DNA of 64,000 bases, taken from assembly GCA_047967505.1 (NCBI GenBank), contig CM106538.1, one strand, 5' to 3'. The DNA is from Dipteris shenzhenensis (Eukaryota; Polypodiophyta; Polypodiopsida; Gleicheniales). A program made the position numbers and the translations under genes. Positions 52,950 to 62,871 of this stretch are shown piece by piece. Each line of letters starts with the position of its first letter. Positions within the stretch are counted from its first letter, which is position 1. The notes under the pieces are model-generated. The model saw only the letters and a program-made list of their open reading frames with translations. It did not search any database and was not told where the DNA came from.

Positions 52950-54615
52950 GTCCGAGCCGGCCCCTCACCTTGATTGGCAACGAATATTCCGTTCGCCAAT
53001 CCTACTCCAGCTCCACCGGCCGCGAAAACTATTACTTTTCCTAAAGACGAGTTGCAGCAGCTCAAGAAGGACGTAGAGATTGAATGCTCTACCACGTTGC
53101 TCGCATGCATCTTCGGGTCTCACCCTTCCAGATCCCAAGCTAGAGACTGGATGCTTGTGGCTCTTCCCCTAGACCTCACTCCACAATTGTTAGTGTTCGT
53201 CTTCTGGGACGAGGTTTTTTCCAGGTTGTTTTTGACACTCCAGAGGCTACGAGCACAGTGCTCAAAGTTGAATTTTTACACTTGGGACATAGGAAGATCT
53301 TCTTTGACGCCTTTGATATTGGTTTCGACCCAATGGAGGCAGATAAGGAAATTTTTTCGCTTTATATCAGATTTCCCGGGCTTCCCCAAGTTTACCATCG
53401 ACTTCTTTCTGTTATTTGGAGAGCATTTTGGCGCGGTTGCTGAGATCCCACCCCTCCCTGGGTTGCCATTGACTGCAGTAGAGGCAACCAAGGTTGATGG
53501 GGTACCTAGAGTTAGGGTCCTCTGTAAGGATCCTAACCTCACGATGAACCATGCTATGATCCAGCGCCCGGATGGTCCTTTTTTCGCCAGAGAGTAGAGA
53601 TTACAAGCAGGTAGGACCAGTGCAGGATATGCAGGACCACTGGACACTTTGCCAGGGATTGCCTAGGAAGAAGAAAAGGCCCAAGAAGCCCTTTGGTACA
53701 GCTATCGTCCCACTGCCTTGACAGGGGGGTGGTACAGGTCCAGCACCTGCTCCTTGGCCTCGACAGGGGGGTGGTACAGGTCCAGCACTTGCGCCTCGAC
53801 CTCCACATGGTGTCCTCCTTAGGATGGTGGTGGTACAGGTCTAGCACCTGCTCCTTGGCCTCGACAGGGGGGTGGTATAGGTCCAGCACCTGCTCCTCGA
53901 CCTCCACATGGTAGTCCTCCTCAGGATGGTGGTATAGCTCCTACTCGCCAGAGTGCTCCTCCACTGAGCGCACCGCCACCTTCTACCTCAGGTGCCTCAC
54001 GACCATCTACCTCAGGGACACCTGACGCATACCAGTGGGTTCCGGTTCGTGTGCAGATCCCTCCTTCAGTTCATGAGGATACACTAGTGGACTCTGCTTC
54101 ACCTCGGCTGTCCCTCGAGTCTCACCTCGCACAGTCCAAGACGCTTCAACTTCGACCTCCTCCCCGGTTGGAGCTTCTCCCCTAGAACCAGCGGTGCTAG
54201 TCACTCTTCTTGAGGCAGTAGAGGTCTCCGCGGCTGGGTAGACACAGGATCGAGAGCAGTCCTCACTTCCTCCCTTGGAGAGGGGGGAGGGGATGGTTTA
54301 CACTATTGATCCTCTTCCCTCAGAAGGGATCCTTCACACTCCGGTGTCTGGCTTGATTCATAGAACTCATTTTCAGCCCTGGTAGATGCTTCAGATTTCC
54401 CAGAGGAGTTTGTGCCCTCTACTTTTGGTGAGCTAGTGATTGGGTTTCTTGTTGACAGGGCTTCTTCTTCAGGTGGCAGGGTTCTTTCCCCTGTTGATTT
54501 TCTTCCACTTGGTTCCATTCCTCGCTCCTCGAGCAGGAGGTCTTCCCCTGTTGAGGAGTTTTTTTCCGCCACTAGGTCGGGTAAGGTGTTCGACTCTACA
54601 TCCTCCCGTCGATGA
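52950..54615 (+). pseudogene. LINE-2 ORF1 (nucleic-acid-binding protein)
   Basis: The N-terminus is open from 52974 (TITFPKDELQQLKKDVEIE). After a frameshift near 53160-53200 comes the DUF4283-like core (EFLHLGHRKIFFDAF, IRFPGLPQVYHRLLS). The CCHC knuckle CRICRTTGHFARDC is intact at 53621-53662. A tandem Gly/Pro-rich stretch of about 45-bp units (RQGGGTGPAPAPWP) fills 53700-53930. The acidic/Ser-rich C-terminus (54412-54615) ends in TGA overlapping the ORF2 ATG. At least three frame changes. Confidence 0.85.
53700..53935 (+). repeat. Tandem repeat in LINE-2 ORF1 tail
   Basis: About four copies of CGACAGGGGGGTGGTACAGG-CCAGCACCTGC with inserted CTCGACCTCCACATGGT pieces. It encodes Gly/Pro-rich repeats in the knuckle frame. 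Confidence 0.88.
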
Positions 54616-57351
54616 GGATTATTAGTTGGAACATACAGGGCCTAGGTGGCGTTCCACATCGTCGCCGTAGACATCTGATCAGCTTCATCCAGGTGTTATT
54701 GGGGGCTCCATTGATATCTTATTTATTCAGGAGCACAAACTGGATTCTAGAGATTCTGCCAAGTTAGGCAAGTTGCTTTCTGGCCATACTTTTTGGTCGC
54801 CTCCCTTGGGCACGAGGGGGGGCACTTCTATTTTAGTTTCGCAGTCAGTTCTCCCCTTAGTTATTAGACACGGAGTCGCTATTTCCTCTAGGGCTCAGTT
54901 GATTATTCTCCTGATTGGAGGGCGTAAGATTGGTTTCCTTAACCTGTATGCCTCCAACATTAGAGGGAAACGTGTCATTATGTGGAAGGATTTGCTCTCC
55001 TGGGCCCCCATTGCGGATTCATGGGTGATTGGAGGTGACTTTAACATGGTCAAGTTACCATTAGACAAAAAAGGGGGTAGAGAAGGAGGACTTCACTCTT
55101 TGGAGAGAGCAGCTTGGGATGCCTTCCTTTTTCACTATTGTGGCAGAGATACTTGGTTGGACGATGCCTTTCTTATTCAGCCACAGTCCCTCCTGTTCTC
55201 TTGGTCGAACAGGAGGCAGTAGATGCCTACACGCATTGACAGATTCTATGTAGATGATTGGCTGTTGTGCTAGCTATCTCAAAGCCTCACTTGAGAGGCC
55301 GGTTTGCCAGCATCAGGATTCCAGATGCCTTGTACACAGAGGAGGACCTTATAGAGGCAGCCCTGCAGATATGGGTTTCTCATGTCCAAGGTGGGCAGCC
55401 ATTTCCATCACGTGTAGCTGCTGCCCTTTCTGGTATTAGTGATTTTGACCTCTCAGTTGCTTGTACCAGGAGACAAGATATTCTCAAACGTGAGATTGGT
55501 GTTCGCCAGCAGTTGGCAGCTTTGCAGAGGGAAGAGCAGAAACGACCTTCAGATGCTTGGATTCAGGAGCACCTTGCTATAGCAAGGGCTCATGAGCAAA
55601 TATTGCTTGATCAGAGAGATCAGAGAGTAGAGTATGCCTTTCATGCACGGGAGTTCAGATGGGTGGCAGAGTCAATAAACACTTTTTCTCTACTCTTGGC
55701 CCTAGACATAGTAGAGAGAGTGTATCCCAGCTTATTGACTCACATGGGGTTTTACAGACAGATCCAGATGATGTCATGCGCATAGCTTCAGATTTTTATG
55801 CGGCCCTTCTTACTGCTGATCCTGACACACGGGATAGAGAGGATGCTAGACAGGTTATTTGGCAGAGCATCCCTTTGTTGGTGAAACCGGATTTGCATGT
55901 TTTGCTTGATGCACCTTTCACCAACACAGAGTTCAGGACTGCACTTTCAGCCCTTCACAAGGGCAAGTGCCCCGGTTCGGATGGCCTCATCCCTTCTTTT
56001 TTCATTGCATCAGCCTTGCAGGGCATTTGGGACTCTGGCGAGATGCTCGGGTTGCTTACAGAGGGTGTCATCCACCTTATCCCGAAAGGAGGTTGCAGAA
56101 ATCAAGTGTCCCAGTGGAGGCCTATCACACTTCTGGGGACTTGTTACAAGATTCTGGCCAAGGCAATCAACCTTTGATTGCAGCCCCTTCTCCCAGATCT
56201 TATTCATGACACACTCAGACGGGATTTGTGCATGGCAGAAGCATTTTTGATAACATTTTCTCTTTCTGGGAAGCTTCAAAGTGGGCTAGGCAGAGCGGCC
56301 AGAATCTAGCCATTCTACTCTTGGATTTTGAGAAAGCTTATGACAGATCAGCCCACAGCCAGGTACTTATTGGTGGGGTAAGGGGTGAGAGATTTCAAAT
56401 TTCCACATCAGTCCGTCAGGGATGCCCCCTTGCTCCTTTTCTTTTTTCGTTCGTGGCCGAAGGTATGAGTATCTATGTTAGATCTCAAGCTGACATCTTT
56501 GGGCTGAGACTTCCCATCAGAAGGGAAGAGGAGCTACTTGATAGTGAGTTGGCAGATGACACAGTAGTTTACTTGGATGCCACTCCACAGACGCTCACTT
56601 CTTTCAGGACAGCATTGGATTTATTTTGCTTGGCGGCGGGGGCGCAGATAAATTGGCATAAATCCAATGGCTTTTGGATCAGTGATGAGGACACTCCAGT
56701 TTGGGGGCTTGACATAGGATTCACTTGGGTTCAAAGGGGTGTGCCTGTCAGGTATTTGGGCTGTCAGGTCAGCTTGGATATTTCTTCCACGCAGGAGTTT
56801 GCTCCCGTGTTAGAGAGCATCAGGAGGAAGCTCCTTTGTTGGAGCTCAGCCAAGCTGGATCTTGCCTCTAGAGTGGTGGTGGTCAACCAAGTCCTCTTGG
56901 CCACGGCTTGGTTTGTTTGTTCATGCTGGTGCCGTTCTAGGGACTGCATCACTCAACTCTGGAGTGGGCTTGATGGCACATCAAATGCCTTAGCCAGGGT
57001 GGCTTGGGAGACCCTCATCCTCCCTACACAGGAAGGGGGTCTCAATATTATTGATCCAGATTTACAGTGCACAGCTTTACTCTGCAAGATGGTGGTGCGG
57101 GGACTTATGCTAAGGCAGGAACCGTGGAAGGCATTTCTTATTAGCAGCATATAGACGTGCACACCTTCTTCAGGAGGAGACTTGATGAGCAGTATTAAGC
57201 GTATCTTCACCACAGCACACCTCAGATCACCTTTGTCCCCTCTCATGGTTGCCATTTTGAAAGCATGGGCCAATTTCAGGAGCACTCTTTGGAGGATTCC
57301 TCCTTCCTCTTGTGAAGAGATTGATAGGCAACCGATCATGTTGAATGATAG
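54612..57351 (+). pseudogene. LINE-2 ORF2 (endonuclease and reverse transcriptase)
   Basis: ATG at 54612 starts MRIISWNIQGLGGVPHRRRR. A +1 shift near 54700 leads to FIQEHKLDSRDS and the endonuclease (WVIGGDFNMVKLPLDKKGG). TRIDRFYVDDWLL ends this domain near 55255. RT follows: KCPGSDGLIPSFF, IHLIPKGG, ITLLGTCYKILAKAINL, GFVHGRSIFDN, LLDFEKAYDR. A deletion of a few dozen codons near 56345 joins it to SQVLIGGVRGE and VRQGCPLAPFLFSF. The catalytic box is LADDTVVYLD (56549-56563), both Asp kept. The frame is open from 56228 to 57154. The zf-RVT start (CEEIDRQPIM) is cut at 57351. Confidence 0.92.
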
Positions 57352-58460
57352 TGTGACGCCAAAAATTGATATTTTTAATTTGGCATTGGTATTGATTTTC
57401 TCTATGTTTGATAAGAGTTTGAGTATCAAGTGATAGCCTAGCGGCTCTCACTTATTTCTATTTTCTATGATATTGTATGGGATGGAGAGGATGAGTGGAA
57501 TGGCTCATTGTAAATACCATAGGTATGAATTATAAATACCTTGGTATGGGGTGAGAGTTATTTGTGTATGGGATATTATGGAGTTTTTTAGAAAATAGGA
57601 AGGGTGAGTCATATAAAGAGGTGGGCTCATGTGCATGTGTTCCAATAATATAAGAGAGGTCACATGCCAAGCGTGTGGAAGGCATGTGGAGGAGTGTGAA
57701 GTCAAGAGGAATCCTTCTAGAACTCCTATGTGGAATAAGGAGGATGTGGACATGTGGAAAAGAGAGGGTCCCTATGGGCTCCATGTGGGGAGACTCTTGA
57801 CTTTCTCAATATTTTAAGAGTCTTGAGCATCTTTTGATGGGACACATGGCACGAGTAGCAAAAAAGGACATGGATGGTGACATACGTGCTTATGTGATTG
57901 ATGGGGAAAGGAATCTACAGGCAGCAATTATAAATGGGTGAAGGAGGGTAACAAAATCTCTATAAAAGGAGTCCTCCTCTCCCTTGTTCATCAATCTCTT
58001 CCACCATTAGGCCTTATGTTGCTGTAGCTCTAGTCTCCCCAAGCCTCTTCCATGAGCCTTCTCTTCCTCTTGTAGATATTCTCTTATGTAGACTCTTGAG
58101 TCCATCTCTCTCTAGTTTATTCTCTCTCTATGAGTAGTCTTGGAGCTTCTGCTCCCTCTTGTATGTATGAAACCTCTTCTTCTCCCTTGTGTTTATAGTG
58201 TTGGAGTGGATTCTCACTCTATTTGTAATGAAGGTCACTTCAGGTTCTCTCTCTCTTGAGTGTCTCTTCCCTTTTCTTTCTTTCAAAGCCTTAAAAGTTC
58301 TTTTCTATTCGGCTGTTCACTGTGCACACATGGTCCCTCTGTTTCCCGAGCCACCATGCAAACTTCTTCTCCTCTTCTAGGCGAAATCTATGAGGGGTGG
58401 ATGAAAGTGGAGTCTTGAGGGAGCATCCTGCTCAGGCGAAATTAGCCTGGGTGGAGGGTA
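57352..58460 (+). repeat. Gypsy-2 5' LTR (right end uncertain)
   Basis: Starts TGTGACGCCAAAAATTGATA after the LINE flank GATAG. The TATA box at 57961 and C/T-rich start region support an LTR. No clear CA end or primer-binding site was located, so the right border is only a guess. Confidence 0.6.
57961..57967 (+). promoter_or_regulatory. TATA box in gypsy-2 LTR
   Basis: CTCTATAAAAGGAG followed by CTCCTCTCCC, a strong plant-type TATA context about 610 bp into the LTR. Confidence 0.65.
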
Positions 58461-58470
58461 GTATTCATGA

Positions 58471-58992
58471 CAGTTTGACCCCCTGTTAGTGTTTTGCTCA
58501 TCACTTTCTGCTCGGTAGTCCGATTATAATGAAACATATATCAGCGCGAAGCTCTCTTTGAGGCGCATGTCTCTATGTGCTTAGATCTTGAATTAGATAC
58601 TGCTGCAAAATGTTATGAGTCTCTGTGTTTGACAGTTTGTTTTCATGACAGTTTTTACCCGTGTCTAGTAAACTGTCTATAACTTTTTGGTCGCTTCTCT
58701 GTTTCTTACGAAACATATATCAGCGCGAAGCTCTCTTTAAGGCGCATGTCTCTATGTGCTTAGATTTTGAATCAGATACTGCTGCAAAATGTTATGAGTC
58801 TCTGTGTTTGACAGTTTATTTTCATGACAGTTTTTACCCCCTTCCAGTAAACTGTCCATATCTCTTCAACCGTCTGTCTGTTTTCAATGAAACTTATATC
58901 AGCGCGAAGCCCATCTCAAGGCGCATCTCTTTGTGTGCTTGAATTTTTGATATCATGTCTCTACTGAAAGTTATAGGCCTTTGTGTCTAATG
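58471..58992 (+). repeat. Three tandem units of 165-179 bp in gypsy-2 leader
   Basis: Units 58471-58648, 58649-58827 and 58828-58992 each start with CAGTTT and hold GAAAC(A/T)TATATCAGCGCGAAG and GGCGCAT. The first two are very similar and the third is more diverged. The length is in the range of plant satellite monomers. Confidence 0.92.
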
Positions 58993-59046
58993 ACAGTTTG
59001 TAGAGTGTTTTGAGCTAAGTGTAAAGGTGTCTATGAAGGAGGTGCA

Positions 59047-60013
59047 ATGTTTCCTCGGAATCTACCCATCCGACCCAATCATCCCCTTCAAACTCCTCGA
59101 TATATATCAGTTCATGTCAGGTTGAGCCGCAAGATCTTCTTTCAACAACGTATCGCTCTTCTCTTTGGCGCAGACCGGCTCGTTGAGATTATGGCCTCTG
59201 TTGATCCTTTCCTTCTCGCTATGCTTGATTACAACATCACTTGGGATGTTACCATCTTCATTCTCATCTGAGGGAGGAAAGTATGGTGTGATATCTTGGC
59301 ATAAAAGCTTATTTCTAATGTCCCATTCTTAATGATAAATATCTTTGGCAGTCGGTTCGAAAGCAGCAGGAAGTGAAGAGGTGCGTGAAGTTTATTACCC
59401 CCAACTTCATGTCACATCTTTTGGTGGAGACGCCGGGTACGTTTGGTATTGGATTCATCCCACCTTACTAAACGGTCTCGGGTGTACTTGATTGCATGTT
59501 ATGCCTAGAAGAGGCATGCGAGATAAAGAAGATGCCTGGAAGAACTCCGTTAGAAGAGATTGCAACCCGTTTAAGAGAACTTGAAGATTGTGAAGGTGAT
59601 GCTCAAGCTATTCGCACAGTCACCATGATCATAGCCTTTATGTTTGCATTGTTGAATGTGTTGGTGAATCGACAACGCCGGCAGTAGGCACAATGATAGA
59701 TTGGGGATTGTTTCATGCACTGGCAGCTTGGTGTGAAGAAGAGTTGAGTCTTTGGGTAGTTTTCAACTATAATAGTGGAGTGGTGATTCTTAATGCTGTC
59801 AACTTCTTTTGCTATGCAAATGATGAAGAGTACAATATCTTGAAGCTTTTATGTGCACTTCCTATTGTGAGAAGGGTGATTCTAGAATGCATGTATAGAC
59901 AATGTTTTCATGGTGCTGGTTGGTCACTTATTTTTGAAGATTTTGTTGAGGATCACACTGTGGAGGGTTTTCAACAAGTGGTTATGCATAATAAGTTGGT
60001 CTTGGTATACTAA
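59047..60013 (+). pseudogene. Unidentified ORFs between gypsy-2 leader and gag
   Basis: Three open pieces in different frames: 59047-59271 (74 codons, LFGADRLVEIMASVDPFLL), about 59345-59687 with one stop (ATRLRELEDCEGDAQAIRT, then a hydrophobic end) and 59693-60013 (106 codons, IDWGLFHALAAWCEEELSL). They could derive from one frame-shifted gene of about 300 residues. No family is recognised. The position upstream of gag is unusual; it may be captured host sequence or a fast-evolving leader ORF. Confidence 0.4.
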
Positions 60014-60089
60014 GGCTCTGTGGGATCTTGTTCGGGTCTTGTTTGTGATATTATTTGGATCTTGGTGTTTTCTTTTTATGTTTCATCAT

Positions 60090-61052
60090 GGTGAAGATTC
60101 TAGTGTTTCGAGGGACCTAAGGGAAGACCCGGAGTCTTATCTTCAGGATTTTGTTCGAGGATGCCGGCTTTCTGGATGGTCCATGAAGGATCGAGCGGAG
60201 ATTTTGCCTGATTTTCTTGAAGGTGTAGCCTTGAGTTGGGATGAGATCTTGCCGAACTCTACCAAGGAGGACTGGGACCAAGTGGTGGCAGCAATGAAGC
60301 AGAGATTTGGGGCAGTGGAGTCGCCAAATGCTTTGATATTGCAGTTGGACCGGTTCTATCAAGGAGAGGGTGAGTTGGTCTTTGCGTTGGCAATCCGATA
60401 TGAAACTTTATGGACAAAGTATGAAAGGGCAGCTTTGCGAGCTGTGGCATCTGCATCATCGGCCCCTCAAAGTCTCTCAGGGATGGAGCACTTAAAGGTG
60501 AGCAAATTTGTTATGGCTTTGGAGCCTCGTCTTCGCTCAAAAGTAATGAGTAAAGATCCAACAACATACGTGGAGGCACTTCGCATTGCAACCAAGAAAG
60601 AAGCTTCTCTAAAGATCGAATCCTCTTTTGTGTCTTCAACAGCTTCAACTTCTAAGGTGGAGGTAATGGGCACTCCTCAGGTACCAAAGTCCTCTGAGTT
60701 AGATCATAATATCTCCCAATTGATGGCAGAGTTTGCTTATTTGAAATTGCATTTGGTTAATGCACGACAACCTAGAGCACCAAAGAGTGAAGATAGGCCT
60801 CGAGATAGGAGTGGGGTCACTTGCTATGAATGTAATGAAAAAGGTCACTATCGCCCCAAGTGTCCTAGATTAAGAAAGAAAGAAGAAAAACAAGTATCCT
60901 TGTTAGAAGCTTCTTCAGAGGATGAGGAAAGAGAGGTAATGATGGCTAAACGGGGGCATGGTAAAGTAAAAGAAGAAGAAGATGTTGGGGTAAAGGCACA
61001 TTGCCACCCCTTTATTAAAGATAGGACACCTATGACTGTCTTAAGACAGTCA
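60090..61052 (+). CDS. gag: Gypsy-2 gag
   Basis: Open for about 320 codons at the end of the ORF 59910-61055. The gag core has DPESYLQDFVRGCRLSGW, LEGVALSWDEILPNSTKEDW and FYQGEGELVFALAIRYETLW. The zinc knuckle CYECNEKGHYRPKCPR is intact (60822-60863). The C-terminus (AHCHPFIKDRTPMTVL) looks like the approach to protease, then ends at TAG next to the palindrome. The exact start is unclear; the upstream 60 codons do not look gag-like. Best-preserved gag in the window. Confidence 0.85.
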
Positions 61053-61056
61053 TAGG
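61029..61056. repeat. Perfect 28-bp palindrome at the gypsy-2/copia-I junction
   Basis: CCTATGACTGTCTT followed directly by its reverse complement AAGACAGTCATAGG. The left half is in gypsy-2 gag-pol sequence; the right half is where recognisable gypsy sequence stops. Confidence 0.95.
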
Positions 61057-62046
61057 GTAAAACCTAATCCTAATAAAACTAATGAGTTTGTGGTGTGGCT
61101 CATCACTTCACACCCGCACACTTGAGTCTTCTCTCTCACACATTTGATGCTTTTGCCCGACAGTTGATGCTTTGTATGCCTTGAGGCAGTGTGGTGCCAG
61201 AGAGCACACATTTGTCTCGATTTCCGCAGTGTCGAGGTGACATTTTCTTGCAGGTCACATTTCTTGTGCAACACTCAGAGAACCTCAGTTGAGCCATGCT
61301 TGGCCAGGGCGCATCGAGTTTACTCGGTCTCTAACTGTCCATCGTTGACAGTGCTCAAAAGGTTCCTCATTGAGTGTTTGTACGTTGGGATCTGTGTATG
61401 TCATTTCTACACAGGACAGTATTTGCATTACACTGTTAGTTGATTTTGTCAGAGAGATTTACATTTTGTATGCTACCTCAGTGTTGAGGTGTTCTTCACT
61501 TGGTTCAGGTGTCAGATCAAAGGGCTTTTGCTCAGATTTTGCTTGAGAGCACTTGGTTTACTGTCAGAGATCTTCAGATGCCTTTTATCCCCTTGGCAGA
61601 AGGGTGATTGCTTGGGATTTGTCCCATTTTTCTGTTGCAGGTTTGTGACAGGCTGAAGTGTCTGATTTTTTTTTGGTGAACAAAACAGTGTATGCCAAGT
61701 GGTTTATGCATATTAACTCAGTGCAATACCTCATCTGAGGTGGGAGAAGTGATCAGTACAGCCAGTACAGCAGTGTTTTGTCAGCTGATGATGCACTGTT
61801 AAAGCACTTGTGGAACAGCTGCAGCATTCTGGATTTACTGTTTATGCCTATTTGAGCACGGTACAGTGTGTCAGGAGGTACAGTGATTGCAGGGACATTT
61901 ACTGTTTTGCTGCAGATTGTTTTGACAGTAAAAACAGCACTATTCTGAGTGCTTCTGGCTCTTGATAGAGCAGTTTTTTTTTAGAAATCAGAATTTTTAT
62001 TCAGTCTTTTTTACTTCCAGGGAGTCAGATACTTTCCTTATCTGAT

Positions 62047-62871
62047 ATGGCATGAGGGGGAAGTGAATCTTCAATTCTGAACATAAAGAAACTGGAAGGA
62101 GCACACAATTATGCATTATGGGCAGAACAGTGCTTAAATGTACTTCTGTTAAAGAAGATTTCTAAGCCCATAAGGGTGAAGGGTGTCAAGCCATCTGACA
62201 TGGCAGCTGATGACTGGGAAGAGCTTGATTTGTCCGCAAGGGCAGCTATCATGCTCACTATTTCTGATACTCTTGTGTTCAATGTTCAGGCTGAAAAGAC
62301 CTCTTATGGCCTATGGCAGAGGCTAGAAGAGTTATATGCCCAAAAGAGCTCAGCCAGTAAGGTTTATTGGTTGAAGAAGCTGGTTGATCTTCGCATGAAG
62401 GAAGGTACAGCTATGACCTCACACTTGAGTGAGTTCAATGCCATCTTTACACAGCTTATTGCACAGGGATTGAACCTTGATGAGGAGTTCAAGGCTACTT
62501 TCTTGTTGTGTACCCTCCTTGAGAGTTGGGACACTTTCAAGACCACCCTGTCAAATTCGAATGTCACTCTTATGTATGCTGATGTAGAGAGCTCTCTCCT
62601 TATGGAGGAGATGATCAGGAAGAATAATGCGAGCAGCAAGTCTTCAAATGCCTTGCAGGTACAGGATAGAGGCAGGACTCAGCAGAAGGGGAGATCTGCT
62701 AGTAAGTCCAAATCCCGCAGTCAGTCCCGTGGCAAAAAGGATATTGAATGCTTTTATTGTGGCAAGAAGGGACATGTGAAGTCTAAGTGCTTCAAGTTCA
62801 TACGGGATCAGAAAGCCAAGAAGGCTGAAACAAAGGATGCAGGCAATGGAAGCAAAGGCAAAGGCAGATGA
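62047..62871 (+). pseudogene. gag: Copia-I gag
   Basis: The likely start is ATG at 62047; the third codon is TGA (MA-stop-GGSESS), possibly from CGA. The rest is open: NIKKLEGAHNYALWAEQCLN, VKPSDMAADDWEELDLSARA, LRMKEGTAMTSHLSEFNAIF. A basic Ser/Arg/Lys tract precedes an intact knuckle CFYCGKKGHVKSKC. The frame ends at 62871 and protease goes on in the +1 frame with a 35-base overlap. Confidence 0.92.

Larger units (their letters stand above)
52916..57351 (+). mobile_element. LINE-2: L1-type non-LTR retrotransposon
   Basis: ORF1 (DUF4283-like domain, CCHC knuckle, Pro/Gly-rich tail) and ORF2 (endonuclease, RT, start of the zf-RVT part) in plant L1 order. The element is cut at 57351 by the LTR of gypsy-2 and no poly(A) tail is visible. 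Several frameshifts and a deletion in RT inactivate it. Confidence 0.92.
57352..61042 (+). mobile_element. Gypsy-2: 5' part of a Ty3/gypsy element (LTR, leader, gag)
   Basis: An LTR-like start (TGTGACGCC) interrupts the LINE-2 tail at 57352. A promoter, a repeat-bearing leader, unidentified ORFs and a complete gag follow. The element stops shortly after gag at a perfect palindrome (61029-61056), where copia-I upstream sequence begins. No RT was found. Confidence 0.85.

Noticed and set aside
52156-53076. Three overlapping Pro-rich ORFs of 250-306 codons
   Set aside because: A C/T-only tract cannot contain stop codons on that strand; all three frames are open together, so none is supported.
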